Assembly: GCA_020974905.1 (NCBI GenBank)
Contig: CP087563.1
Span: forward strand, 6,138,001 to 6,202,000
DNA from: Planctomycetes bacterium syqfu
Lineage (GTDB): Bacteria; Planctomycetota; Phycisphaerae; Phycisphaerales; Phycisphaeraceae
Length of the DNA stretch: 64,000 nucleotides
Direction of reading: 5' to 3'
The notes beneath the pieces were generated by a model that worked only from the letters and a program-made list of their open reading frames with translations, was not told the DNA's origin and made no database searches. Of the stretch, positions 36,058 to 44,427 are shown piece after piece. Positions within the stretch are counted from its first letter, which is position 1; each line of letters opens with the position of its first letter. The position numbers were made by a program, and so were the translations under genes.

Positions 36058-37560
36058 GTGAGTGATTACAAGCGCATCGGACATCTCAAGGACTATGCCA
36101 GCTTCACCGAGTATTTGAAGCAGCTTGGGCTTGAGTTGCCGGTTGATGAAAAGATTCTGTCTGCGGCAGACGGTAGCCCGATGGCCCAGACCATGCAGGT
36201 GGGTGATTTCACCGTCGGTAACCGCTGGTGCATTCACCCCATGGAAGGTTGGGACGCCAACGCCGATGGCACGCCTTCTGAGTATACGATCAAGCGTTGG
36301 AACAAGTTTGCCATCAGCGGCGCCAAGCTGCTCTGGGGCGGGGAAGCCTTTGCCGTCCAACCCGATGGTCGCGCCAACCCCAGCCAACTTTATTACCGTC
36401 CTGAAAACCTCGACGCCATGCGCGAGCTTTACGACGTCACCGTCAAGGCACATGCCGACCGCTTCGGCACAGCAGATGACATGTTGCTCGGTTTGCAACT
36501 AACACACTCAGGCCGCTTCTCGCGTCCCAATGACAAAACCAAACTCGAATCCAAGTGTGCCTACCACCACCCGACACTCGATGTCCGTTGCGGGGTCGAT
36601 CCGAACTCCGATGAGCAGATCATCACCGATGACTACATCAAAACGCTCATCGACAACTACATCATCTCCGCCAAGTTTGCTTGGGAAGCGGGTTACAAGT
36701 TCGTCGACGTGAAGCACTGTCACGGTTACCTCGGTCACGAAATTCTCTCCGGCTACGATCGTCCCGGTAAATACGGTGGCGACCTCAAAGGCCGGACCCA
36801 ATTCATGCGCGAGATCATCGAAGGCATCAAGGCTGAATGTCCGGGCATGATCATCGGCGTGCGTATCAGCATCTTCGATCAGGCATCGCACAAGCCCGAT
36901 CCTGCCAAGGGCAAGGGGGCCAAACTCGGACCCGGTATTCCCGATGATTACGCTGATGAGGTGGCATACCCCGGCTTTGGTTGCAATCGTGAAAACCCGC
37001 AGGAAATGGACCTGACCGAACCCATCGAAGTGCTCAAGATGATGCGCGATGAAATGGGCGTGGACATGGTCAACATCTCCGCCGGTTCACCGTACTACAA
37101 TCCGCACATCCAACGACCGGCATTCTTCCCGCCATCCGATGGCTATCAACCGCCCGAAGATCCGCTGGTGGGTGTGGTCCGCCAGATTCAGGTCGTCGGC
37201 GAAATCAAGAAAGCCGTCACCGACTTGCCGATGGTGGGCTCGGCGTACAGCTATCTCCAGGAGTGGCTGCCCAACGTCGCCCAGGCCGTCGTCCGCGAAG
37301 GTTGGGTCGACAGTGTTGGCATCGGTCGCCTGGTGCTCAGCTATCCGGACATGCTTGCTGACACGCTGGAAACCGGCGAGATCAAGCAGCCCAAACTGAT
37401 TTGTCGTACCTTCAGTGATTGCACCACCGCACCACGCAACGGCATTATCTCCGGCTGTTACCCCTTGGACGACCTGTACAAGAACACGCCCGAATACGAG
37501 ATGCTCAAGGATGCCAAGCAAGCACTCCGCGAGAAACTCAAAGTCATCAACCAAGGCTAA
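36058..37560 (+). CDS. NADH:flavin oxidoreductase (Old Yellow Enzyme family)
   Basis: A 500-residue FMN-dependent oxidoreductase with an OYE-like TIM barrel. Family features include VGNRWCIHPMEGWDA, LGLQLTHSGRFSRP, VDVKHCHGYLGHEILS, the DMVNISAGSPYYNP stretch and the late GSAYSYLQEWLP. The HCHGYLGHE motif contains the substrate His pair. The start is assigned to GTG at 36058, because GGAG lies 8 nt upstream; an ATG at 36016 is possible. A terminator pair follows. Its substrate is unknown. Confidence 0.88.
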   Translation: MSDYKRIGHLKDYASFTEYLKQLGLELPVDEKILSAADGSPMAQTMQVGDFTVGNRWCIHPMEGWDANADGTPSEYTIKRWNKFAISGAKLLWGGEAFAVQPDGRANPSQLYYRPENLDAMRELYDVTVKAHADRFGTADDMLLGLQLTHSGRFSRPNDKTKLESKCAYHHPTLDVRCGVDPNSDEQIITDDYIKTLIDNYIISAKFAWEAGYKFVDVKHCHGYLGHEILSGYDRPGKYGGDLKGRTQFMREIIEGIKAECPGMIIGVRISIFDQASHKPDPAKGKGAKLGPGIPDDYADEVAYPGFGCNRENPQEMDLTEPIEVLKMMRDEMGVDMVNISAGSPYYNPHIQRPAFFPPSDGYQPPEDPLVGVVRQIQVVGEIKKAVTDLPMVGSAYSYLQEWLPNVAQAVVREGWVDSVGIGRLVLSYPDMLADTLETGEIKQPKLICRTFSDCTTAPRNGIISGCYPLDDLYKNTPEYEMLKDAKQALREKLKVINQG

Positions 37561-37656
37561 CAAACTCGCACAAAGCCCTCCGCAAAAAGCCCAGGGCTAA
37601 GAAACTTGCCAGTACCTAAACGAACTTGCCAGTTCACCACCGGACTGGAACTAAAG

Positions 37657-37679
37657 CCCTGGGGTTTCAACCCCAGGGG
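37657..37679. repeat. GC-rich perfect hairpin downstream of the oxidoreductase
   Basis: CCCTGGGGTT and AACCCCAGGG form a perfect 10-bp stem around a 2-nt centre. There is no T run, so it is probably a dispersed palindromic repeat or an RNA 3'-end structure, about 100 bp after the oxidoreductase stop. Confidence 0.55.
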
Positions 37680-37715
37680 TTGTCTTGAAACGATTGACAT
37701 CTGATCATCAATAAC

Positions 37716-37750
37716 AAACCGTGCTGTCTCTCAAAGGCAGCACGGTTTTT
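37716..37750 (+). terminator. Rho-independent terminator
   Basis: AAACCGTGCTG pairs with CAGCACGGTTT over 11 bp around an 11-nt loop and is followed by T5. It closes the transcript of the oxidoreductase gene. The rest of the 318-bp gap to the next gene contains only the hairpin at 37657 and short direct repeats of CTTGCCAGT. Confidence 0.88.
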
Positions 37751-37878
37751 CTTTGGCTTACGCGATATCCAACGCAACGGCACCTGAGCCCAATTCTTAT
37801 CGGCGGATGCCAGTTTTCACAGGATATTTGAAAATTTTACTTCTCTCCCAGCTTACGCAAATCCTATAATCAGAAGTG

Positions 37879-38727
37879 ATGGGAGAACACTTTCATATCC
37901 ACTGCGAGATTTGCGATACCAAATTGCGCGTGACCGAGGAGTCACGCGGGTTGGCGGTCCGCTGCCCACATTGTGAACACGTCCAACATGTGCCCACGCT
38001 CAACGAAGAGTCCATGGCAGATACTGCAGTGGAAAATCCCACCTCCTCCGACTTTGTGGAAAACCTCTCGGAACTCTCGGACGAAGAGGATACATTCTGC
38101 CCTGAATGTGAAGCCGTTATCCCCGCAGGTCAAACCGTCTGCAACAACTGTGGCTTTAACACCGAGACCGGCATGACCTTCAACCGTGGGGCAGCAGCCT
38201 TCAAAGCACCACGCCGACGTTTACCCATGCCCGCCTTTGTCTCCGTCATCCTCGGTGCCATGGCCGATGTCGTACGCATGATCTCACCGCGTGGCGTGCA
38301 TCCCACCGTCACCGGCACGGGCATGTTTGCCATCATGCTCATCCTCATCGGTGGGGGAGGCTTCTGGCTGTCCAACTCCATCGAAGGCAAAGCCAAGCAC
38401 CTGCGCGTTCGCATCGTCCAGGAACTCGAAACCTATCTCAACAAAGAATATCCCGGTCAGGTCAAATCCGATTACATCCGTGTCGTCGACCCCGTCAACA
38501 TCAATCTCGCTCGGACCACCGGCATTCAGGACCGTGTCCGCTACTCCGCACAGCTCTCCGTGGTCACCAACGGCCAACGCCGCATCATCGGCACCGTCGA
38601 AGGCACCTACGACTCCGGGCTGCTCTTCTACGGTCTGGAACTCACCCACACCGTTCTCTCCACCGACTTCGATCTCTACCCTGATTTCGTCGACACCCTC
38701 ACACGCATCCAACCCATCTCAAACTGA
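37879..38727 (+). CDS. Zinc-ribbon membrane protein of unknown function
   Basis: A 282-residue protein. Two zinc ribbons lead: CEICDTK...CPHCEHV (residues about 9-38) and CPECEAV...CNNCGFN (about 73-93). A single membrane helix follows at about 145-167 (TGTGMFAIMLILIGGGGFW), and the outer or C-terminal domain has an alternating beta pattern. The first ribbon, ending in a VP, has the same layout as those in the ubiquitin-like operon's E2 and E3-like proteins. ATG at 37879 is preferred to the adjacent GTG. Function is unknown. Confidence 0.72.
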   Translation: MGEHFHIHCEICDTKLRVTEESRGLAVRCPHCEHVQHVPTLNEESMADTAVENPTSSDFVENLSELSDEEDTFCPECEAVIPAGQTVCNNCGFNTETGMTFNRGAAAFKAPRRRLPMPAFVSVILGAMADVVRMISPRGVHPTVTGTGMFAIMLILIGGGGFWLSNSIEGKAKHLRVRIVQELETYLNKEYPGQVKSDYIRVVDPVNINLARTTGIQDRVRYSAQLSVVTNGQRRIIGTVEGTYDSGLLFYGLELTHTVLSTDFDLYPDFVDTLTRIQPISN

Positions 38728-38772
38728 CCCGAACACACCACACCTCGCTACGCATCACACCAAACCTTCACA

Positions 38773-38809
38773 CAAGCCGCAAGATGAGACCAACGGTCGA
38801 ATCTGACGG
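38773..38809 (+). repeat. 37-bp dispersed repeat, copy 2
   Basis: Second copy of the 37-bp sequence (see 8134-8170), with the same start CAAGCCGC and end CTGACGG and internal substitutions. It lies 46 bp after the stop codon of the zinc-ribbon gene and upstream of recA. Confidence 0.78.
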
Positions 38810-38956
38810 GTTTTATGCCATAAATTATTTGTATTACATTGTTTGCGACAGGCTATGCCATTCGCCGATCCATCGTCAATCCCGGATGGTCAAAGGTTAA
38901 TGTTCTGTTACCCAAACATAATCCAAAAATATTTTACAAAATGCTCAAGTTGGACC

Positions 38957-38999
38957 TTGACAGATACCGAACATAGTAATACCTTTCAAATACCGAACA
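38957..38999 (+). promoter_or_regulatory. Candidate recA promoter with paired direct repeats
   Basis: TTGACA at 38957-38962 and TACCTT 17 nt later form a plausible sigma-70 promoter about 55-80 bp before the recA start. The sequence ATACCGAACA occurs twice, at 38964 and 38990, 26 bp apart and overlapping the presumed -10 region. Neither matches the E. coli or the Gram-positive LexA box, so if it is an SOS operator it is of a different type. No other feature is seen in the 312-bp gap apart from the 37-bp repeat. Confidence 0.4.
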
Positions 39000-39039
39000 A
39001 CAACTACAAGGTTAATTGACGAGATTAAGGAGCAGCGGT

Positions 39040-40197
39040 ATGGTGACGAGCATCGAATCAACGACAACGAGCAATTCCAAGTCTGCTCGTAACGGCAAAT
39101 CCAAAGGAATCACAATGGCCAAGTCCTCCAAGACATCCAAACTCGCCCCCAATCCTGCTTCCGGCCGCGCTGAAGCTCTGGATCGGGCGCTTTCGCAGAT
39201 TGAACGTGCCTACGGCAAAGGTTCGATCATGAAGCTCAATGATGATCTGACCAATGTCCGTGAAGGCATCTCCACGGGCTCGATCAGCCTTGACTTGGCC
39301 CTCGGGGGTAAGGGACTGCCAACCGGCCGTGTGATCGAAGTCTTTGGCCCCGAATCCTCCGGCAAAACCACTCTCGCACTGCATACCATCGCCTCCGCTC
39401 AGAAAAAAGGCGGCGTCGCTGCATTCATTGATGCTGAACACGCGCTGGACCCGTCCTGGTCGCGCAAACTTGGTGTCAATGTCGATGACCTGCTCGTCAG
39501 CCAACCCGACACCGGCGAACAGGCTTTGGAAATCTGCGAAATGCTCGTCCGCTCCAATGCTGTGGACATCATCGTCGTTGACTCCGTGGCAGCGCTGATC
39601 CCGCGTGCCGAAATCGAAGGCGAAATGGGTGATTCCCACGTCGGTCTTCAGGCACGCCTGATGAGTCAGGCCCTGCGTAAACTCACCGGTGCCATCAACC
39701 GTTCCAAGTGCACCGTGGTCTTCATCAACCAGATTCGCGAGAAAATCGGCGTAATGTTCGGCAATCCCGAAACCACACCCGGTGGCCGTGCGTTGAAGTT
39801 CTATGCCTCCGTCCGCCTGGATATCCGCCGCACCAGCACCATCAAGGAAGGTGACAGTGCAGTCGGTAACCGTGTCCGCGCCCGCGTGGTCAAGAACAAG
39901 GTGGCCCCGCCGTTCCGTCAGGCCGAGTTCGACATCATGTTCAACGAAGGCATTTCTGCCACGGGTGACCTTCTTGACCTGGCTGTTGAGTCCGACGTGG
40001 TCAGCAAGTCCGGCGCCTGGTTTAACTATGGCGATGTCCGACTGGGGCAGGGGCGTGAAAACGTCAAAACCTTCCTCAAGGAAAACGAAGAACTTTTCGA
40101 GGAAATCAAGGCCAAGGTGCTCGAAGTCAAAGGCGTGACACCCGTCGCTGAGGAAGACTACGACGAAGACCCCGCTGAGTCTGAAGACGAAAGCTGA
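39040..40197 (+). CDS. recA: Recombinase A
   Basis: A 385-residue RecA, which forms filaments on single-stranded DNA and drives homologous recombination and the SOS response. The Walker A motif is GPESSGKT at about 103-110, followed by [23 protein letters not shown] (Walker B), [22 protein letters not shown] and [17 protein letters not shown]. The tail is acidic ([15 protein letters not shown]). ATG at 39040 has AAGGAG 8 nt upstream; an internal ATG at 39115 has its own AAAGGA and would give a 360-residue form, nearer to E. coli length. The extra N-terminus is Ser/Thr/Lys-rich. Confidence 0.97.
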   Translation: MVTSIESTTTSNSKSARNGKSKGITMAKSSKTSKLAPNPASGRAEALDRALSQIERAYGKGSIMKLNDDLTNVREGISTGSISLDLALGGKGLPTGRVIEVFGPESSGKTTLALHTIASAQKKGGVAAFIDAEHALDPSWSRKLGVNVDDLLVSQPDTGEQALEICEMLVRSNAVDIIVVDSVAALIPRAEIEGEMGDSHVGLQARLMSQALRKLTGAINRSKCTVVFINQIREKIGVMFGNPETTPGGRALKFYASVRLDIRRTSTIKEGDSAVGNRVRARVVKNKVAPPFRQAEFDIMFNEGISATGDLLDLAVESDVVSKSGAWFNYGDVRLGQGRENVKTFLKENEELFEEIKAKVLEVKGVTPVAEEDYDEDPAESEDES

Positions 40198-40233
40198 ATC
40201 AGTATCCACCAAGGTAGAGCTGATGTCGGCTCT

Positions 40234-40270
40234 CAAGCCGCCAGATGAGATCAACGATCAAATCTGATGG
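40234..40270 (+). repeat. 37-bp dispersed repeat, copy 3
   Basis: Third copy of the 37-bp sequence (see 8134-8170), beginning CAAGCCGCCAGATGAG and ending CTGATGG. It lies 37 bp after the recA stop codon. Two of the three copies therefore flank recA on either side. Confidence 0.78.
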
Positions 40271-40387
40271 GTGGTTTTCTCGTCATCTCAGGTTTGCCAG
40301 CATCAAATAATGCAGGCGGATTCTTGCTTTGCCATGTTGCGCGATGATAAAACTTCGAGTTGACGTATTGGCCAGGGGCATGACATC

Positions 40388-40597
40388 ATGAAATACACCG
40401 AATTCCGTGATGCAATCAAAGACGCGTTAAATCGCTCAAAGTCTGGCATGACGTGGGCAGAACTGCGCGATCAATTGAACTTGCCCTATGACCGTCCCTG
40501 CCCGGAGTGGACCAGACGTCTGGAAGAGGAGTTGGGGCTTAACCGCGTGAAAGGTACCAGCGGTGGCAGAGACTTGGTCTGGATTCTTCAGCCATAA
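40388..40597 (+). CDS. Small conserved winged-helix-like protein
   Basis: A 69-residue protein with a compact pattern of helix, turn and helix (ALNRSKSGMTWAELRDQLNLP) and a short wing-like C-terminus (KGTSGGRDLVWILQP). The frame has planctomycete-like codon use and a plausible start. No ortholog is recognised by name. A DNA-binding role is only a guess from the fold pattern. Confidence 0.55.
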   Translation: MKYTEFRDAIKDALNRSKSGMTWAELRDQLNLPYDRPCPEWTRRLEEELGLNRVKGTSGGRDLVWILQP

Positions 40598-40817
40598 ACC
40601 AAGCCGTGTTGGCGTGCGTGTGGGCATCTCAATGTATTGCAGGTTTGAGGGATGTTGTTTGACGCATCTACCCGCTTGGTGTTCGATACTTGGGATGACG
40701 ATCAGATCATTGCCCCAATGATACGGTCATGAAATACGCAGATTTGCTTCATGTGGAACCTTGACGCATCTGGACAATTTGAGTTTTTGAGCCTTATTGG
40801 CCGATAAATCGTCAGTT

Positions 40818-41099
40818 ATGTCACGCGACAAGGATTACATTCTGGATATCAGCTCCAATCCCCGCATTGCCCAGCAGTCCGGCGGAGAGGGTTCCGCTGG
40901 CCCCAACGGCGTTGAGAATCGTTCACTTAAGGGCCGTCCATGGTTAGCGGTCCGTTGGAAATGCTGCCATGTCTACAGTCGCATCTATCGCACACCCGAT
41001 GGCAAGTTCTACAAGGGTACCTGCCCCAAGTGCGGCAGCGCCGTTCAAGCCCGAGTCGGCGAAGGCGGCACCAACTCCCGATTCTTCGAAGCCGGTTGA
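40818..41099 (+). CDS. Small zinc-binding protein of unknown function
   Basis: A 93-residue protein. Its C-terminal half contains WKCCHVYSRIYRTPDGKFYKGTCPKCGSAVQARVGEG, where CC...CPKC suggests a zinc ribbon; the N-terminal half is Gly/Ser-rich and probably disordered. It starts at the ATG at 40818. The gene is followed after 50 bp by an RDD-domain membrane protein. Function unknown. Confidence 0.55.
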   Translation: MSRDKDYILDISSNPRIAQQSGGEGSAGPNGVENRSLKGRPWLAVRWKCCHVYSRIYRTPDGKFYKGTCPKCGSAVQARVGEGGTNSRFFEAG

Positions 41100-41149
41100 T
41101 TTAGCACCTTCCAAAGTCCGTCCATGTGAATGGTTTTCGGGGATCAATC

Positions 41150-41878
41150 ATGCGGGAAATCAAATGCCCACTATGTGACCAACCTACCGACGAAATCAGG
41201 ATGGGATCGTTGTACGGCCATGAAGTTTGTGGGTTGTGTCGCAACGGTTTGATGATCCGCAGAGCGTGCGCATTTTCGATCGATTTCTTACTCATCACTT
41301 TGCTCGTCTCGGTGGCCGAGGTGCTGTATATGATTGTGACCGAAGTGACCAATTATCATCACTCATTTGCTGATTGGTTCGCCAAACTTTCATATGCACT
41401 GGGTTACATGCTCTTTGTGAATTCGCTGGCTCATTTCATGTTGCTCCCGCGTTTGTTTTGGGATTGGGGTAATCACTCCTATTTTGTATGGCTGCTTGTT
41501 CTGATTGTCATACGTTTCGTAATTCTGCCGTTCATATTGGCTGCACGCGATGCAATCGGTGGGCGATCCCTTGGCAAACGTTTAATGGGATTGCTGACCA
41601 TCGACACACGCTCCGGCCAACCCATTGGATGGCTCAAATCGATTCATCGCAATCTCTGGCTTATGTTGCCCATGGTTTGCTGGGTGGTCCTCTGGCAATT
41701 ACGTAAGGGTGATCGACTCGGAGATCATGCCTCAAGGACACGTGTCATTGACCGACATCGCGTATATGATGATTCGTTTCGATGTCCCGAATGCCACTAC
41801 GACCTCACCGGCAACACCACCGGTCAGTGTCCGGAGTGTGGTGCTCCTGTATCTGAAAGACAAATCAGAATTGATTGA
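41150..41878 (+). CDS. RDD-family membrane protein with terminal zinc ribbons
   Basis: A 242-residue protein. The N-terminal ribbon is KCPLCDQP...VCGLCRNG; an RDD membrane domain follows (RRACAFSIDFLLI, then DAIGGRSLGKRLMG) with about four helices; and a C-terminal ribbon has RCPECHYDLTGN...CPECGAP. The RDD name derives from conserved Arg and Asp residues in the first helices, and some relatives have been linked to ion transport, but the role here is unknown. It ends 324 bp before the ubiquitin-like operon, so it is probably a separate transcript. Confidence 0.75.
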   Translation: MREIKCPLCDQPTDEIRMGSLYGHEVCGLCRNGLMIRRACAFSIDFLLITLLVSVAEVLYMIVTEVTNYHHSFADWFAKLSYALGYMLFVNSLAHFMLLPRLFWDWGNHSYFVWLLVLIVIRFVILPFILAARDAIGGRSLGKRLMGLLTIDTRSGQPIGWLKSIHRNLWLMLPMVCWVVLWQLRKGDRLGDHASRTRVIDRHRVYDDSFRCPECHYDLTGNTTGQCPECGAPVSERQIRID

Positions 41879-42202
41879 CATCTTGACGTCGCAGCAATAC
41901 GCAGTCTCGTAGCGACATGGGTATGTCGGTGATTCGGCAGGATATGTGACAGTCCGTTTGTATTCATGTTGAGTGGATTCAACACCTCTCCCAACCGTCA
42001 TAATTCGCACATCTGACACAAGCGGCTGTGATCTTCAAATCGCAGTGACATTTTTCTCACATAACTTGATTTCGGTGTTAATGTTCCCAAAGCCGTGGGG
42101 TAGGACCATCCATTCGGGGAGGGTTCTGCGCGGTTGTGTCCATGTGGTGGGCCGACCGAATTGGAGAGAAAGAGTTTTCATACCAGGAGAGGTAGGAAAG
42201 TC
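41879..42202 (+). other. 324-bp leader region of the ubiquitin-like operon
   Basis: No coding frame is supported here. It holds a small inverted repeat (TGTTGA at 41967, TCAACA at 41979) and a GA-rich ribosome site (GAGGTAGGAAAG) just before the first gene at 42203. No promoter could be assigned with confidence, so the transcription start is not known. Confidence 0.5.
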
Positions 42203-42472
42203 ATGGCCAATATGACTGTCCAGGTTTGGGACGCAACCGGTAACAAACGTCAGGATGTCGAAATCCCGGCTGACGCACCGATCAATCGCGTGGTGGCTGT
42301 GCTGCTGGATCGCATGAAGATGCCGCAGTTCGCGCCCGACGGTCAGCCGCTGAGTTACAAGTTCCATCACAAAGCATCCGGTCGTCAGCTCATCGACTCG
42401 CAGACACTCATTCAGTCTGGCGTGCATGATGGTGACGTGCTGCGACTCCAGCCGGAGATCACGGCGGGGTGA
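42203..42472 (+). CDS. Ubiquitin-like protein (beta-grasp, C-terminal Gly)
   Basis: An 89-residue protein starting MANMTVQVWD with the ubiquitin-type beta-grasp order: strand, strand, helix (APINRVVAVLLDRM), GQPLSYKF, GRQLIDSQTL (compare GKQLEDGRTL in ubiquitin), then GVHDGDVLRLQPE. It ends ...EITAG, so a Gly is exposed without processing, ready for adenylation by the adjacent E1. Close relatives in fold include YukD/EsaB, but no type VII secretion genes are present. It opens a six-gene operon of E1, JAB, FHA, RING-like and E2 genes. The start at 42203 has a good GAGGTAGG site upstream. Confidence 0.82.
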   Translation: MANMTVQVWDATGNKRQDVEIPADAPINRVVAVLLDRMKMPQFAPDGQPLSYKFHHKASGRQLIDSQTLIQSGVHDGDVLRLQPEITAG

Positions 42473-42476
42473 AATG

Positions 42477-42560
42477 GTGTTGCGTGCTTGTCATATGAAT
42501 GATGACAAAGCTTCGCTTTGACCGGATTGTCACGATCCGGCTCGTTAAGACAAGCAACAC
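42477..42560 (+). ncRNA. Structured intergenic element between Ubl and E1 genes
   Basis: The 125-bp gap between the Ubl stop and the E1 start can fold as a closed multibranch structure: outer arms GTGTTGC...TTGTC (42477-42492) and GACAAGCAACAC (42549-42560) pair over 12 bp with a 4-nt bulge, and inside are AAAGC-TTC-GCTTT and CCGGAT-TGTCACG-ATCCGG hairpins. No T run follows, so it is not a standard terminator. It may stabilise the upstream mRNA or lower E1 expression relative to Ubl. Confidence 0.5.
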
Positions 42561-42597
42561 GTTCAAGTGAATCAATTGACGGAAATGAAATAGAGAG

Positions 42598-43818
42598 ATG
42601 ACCCAGACGCCTGAAAAAATTGATCTGTCTGACGAACTGAACAAGACCGGTGATCGCTTTGATCGGTTTCGGTTGATCAGTTGGTGGGATCAGAATCGCT
42701 TAGCCGCTGCCAAGGTGTTGGTGGTTGGTGCGGGTGCATTGGGCAATGAACTGGTTAAGAATCTGGCGTTGCTTGGCGTTGGTCATGTACTCATCGCGGA
42801 CATGGATGCGATCGAAAATTCCAACCTCTCCCGATCCGTTCTTTACCGCGAAAAAGACAACGGCACGCAGAAGTCCATCGCTGCCGCCAAAGCTGCCAAA
42901 GACATTTATCCTGATATGAAAGTCCATCACTTTGATGGCAATATTGTTCACGATCTGGGCCTCGGTGTTTACCGCTGGGCCGACGTGATTCTCGGCGGAC
43001 TTGATAATCGTGAAGCACGGCTGTCGATCAACCGCAATAGCTACAAAGTCAACAAGCCATGGATCGACGGTGCCATCGAACAGATTCAAGGCATTGTCCG
43101 CGTGTTCTCGCCTCCCGGACCTTGCTACGAATGCACCATGAGTGAGATGGACTGGAAACTGCTGCAGATGCGGCGTTCATGCAACCTGCTCTCGCGTGAG
43201 CAGATGATGACCGGCCACACCCCAACCACGCCCACCATCAGCAGTATCATTGCCGGTGTTCAGGCCCAGGAAGCGGTCAAGCTTTTGCATGGCATGGAAA
43301 CCATCTCCGGCAAGGGTTGGGTTTTCAACGGCCTGATGACCGACGCCTACACGATCGACTATCCCCGCAAAGATGAGTGTTATTCACATGACACCATCAC
43401 GCAGTTTATCTCGCTGGATGCTGGCGTTGAAGATATCACTGTCGTTGATTTGCTCAACCGCGCGATCAAGTTACTCGGCCCGGATGTTCAATTGGAGCTG
43501 CCCCGCGAAGTGCTTTCTTCGCTGAAGTGTCCCAAGTGCGGTGACGAAGAAGAACTCTTTGCATCACTGGGTAAGGTGCCGACAAGTAAGGCTGCGTGTC
43601 CCAAGTGCAATCATGAACTGCGGGATATCCAGACGTTTTACAAGATCAAAGGTGATGAACCTTTCATTGGTCGGACACTGGCTCAGATTGGTGTGCCGCC
43701 GTTTGACATCATCATTGCCCGAGCGGGTAGCCGTGCCGTTGGGTTTGAGCTGACGGGTGATGCAAGCAAGGTTTTAGGTCCGTTGCAAGAGACCCAGGAG
43801 GCGATCGAATGGTCGTGA
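42598..43818 (+). CDS. E1-like ThiF/MoeB-fold activating enzyme
   Basis: A 406-residue E1 superfamily protein. The adenylation domain has GAGALGNE (residues 44-51), D68/D70, the Arg finger region NSNLSRS (76-80), K92 and D136 (LGGLDNREAR). A CxxC pair (C176, C179) is followed by C195 in RRSCNLLS, which sits where ThiF and eukaryotic E1s carry the catalytic cysteine, and then GHTPTTPTISSIIAGVQAQEA. The C-terminal 130 residues contain a second zinc ribbon (C311, C314, C334, C337) and a beta-rich end that could be a ubiquitin-fold domain for E2 binding. It overlaps the JAB gene by 10 nt. Confidence 0.88.
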   Translation: MTQTPEKIDLSDELNKTGDRFDRFRLISWWDQNRLAAAKVLVVGAGALGNELVKNLALLGVGHVLIADMDAIENSNLSRSVLYREKDNGTQKSIAAAKAAKDIYPDMKVHHFDGNIVHDLGLGVYRWADVILGGLDNREARLSINRNSYKVNKPWIDGAIEQIQGIVRVFSPPGPCYECTMSEMDWKLLQMRRSCNLLSREQMMTGHTPTTPTISSIIAGVQAQEAVKLLHGMETISGKGWVFNGLMTDAYTIDYPRKDECYSHDTITQFISLDAGVEDITVVDLLNRAIKLLGPDVQLELPREVLSSLKCPKCGDEEELFASLGKVPTSKAACPKCNHELRDIQTFYKIKGDEPFIGRTLAQIGVPPFDIIIARAGSRAVGFELTGDASKVLGPLQETQEAIEWS

Positions 43819-44396
43819 TCTGCCAGTCTGTTCTCGATGCGATCAAGGCACACGGCCAGGCCCACAAAACCGTGGAAGTCTGTGGCGTGTTTGTCGGTGA
43901 AGTGCGCGAGATGGACGGGCATCAGGTGACCTTTGCAACCAACATGATCATTGGCGAAGGTGCGACACATCAGGCAGGGGCGGTGACATTTACCGCGGAC
44001 ACCTGGACACATATTCAGCAGACGATGGATGAACAGTTTGCTGAGAAGCGCATTGTGGGTTGGTACCACACACACCCGGACTTCGGGATTTTTCTTTCGG
44101 AGATGGACCTGTTCATCCACGAACAATTTTTCAATCTCGATTGGCAGATTGCCTACGTGTACGACCCGATTCGAGATGAAGACGGCTTGTTCACATGGCA
44201 GGACGGCAAGACATTGCCGGGTGAGTTTGAGATTGATGACGACACGGCAGAGGCACGGATGCAGGAGAAGCTCAAAACGATTGAGCATCTGCAGAAGTGG
44301 AATCGGCGGATGAAATTGACGCTGGCTGTGATGATCGTGTTTTTTTTTGCGGCATTCGGCTGGTGGGTCGTTCTGCCGCTGGTGATACATCATTGA
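43809..44396 (+). CDS. Tail-anchored JAB/JAMM isopeptidase
   Basis: A 195-residue metalloprotease of the JAMM family, which removes ubiquitin-like proteins from targets. The zinc site is complete: E23 in VEVCGVFVG, then H87, H89, S97 and D100 in GWYHTHPDFGIFLSEMD, an exact HxHx10D. A single helix at about 169-191, preceded by KWNRRMK, anchors it by its tail with the enzyme in the cytoplasm. It starts within the last codons of the E1 gene, so the two are translationally coupled. Catalytic motif matching makes an active deconjugase likely. Confidence 0.9.
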   Translation: MVVICQSVLDAIKAHGQAHKTVEVCGVFVGEVREMDGHQVTFATNMIIGEGATHQAGAVTFTADTWTHIQQTMDEQFAEKRIVGWYHTHPDFGIFLSEMDLFIHEQFFNLDWQIAYVYDPIRDEDGLFTWQDGKTLPGEFEIDDDTAEARMQEKLKTIEHLQKWNRRMKLTLAVMIVFFFAAFGWWVVLPLVIHH

Positions 44397-44427
44397 CTTG
44401 GATGATTTAGGGAAATGGAGCCGACGC

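Noticed and set aside
39058-40254. Long open frame on the strand opposite recA (about 400 codons).
   Set aside because: It is the antisense of a certain gene and has no domain; codon bias of recA keeps it open.
42203-42472. YukD/EsaB component of a type VII secretion system.
   Set aside because: The fold is similar, but no EssC, WXG100 or other secretion genes are present, while E1, E2 and JAB genes follow directly.
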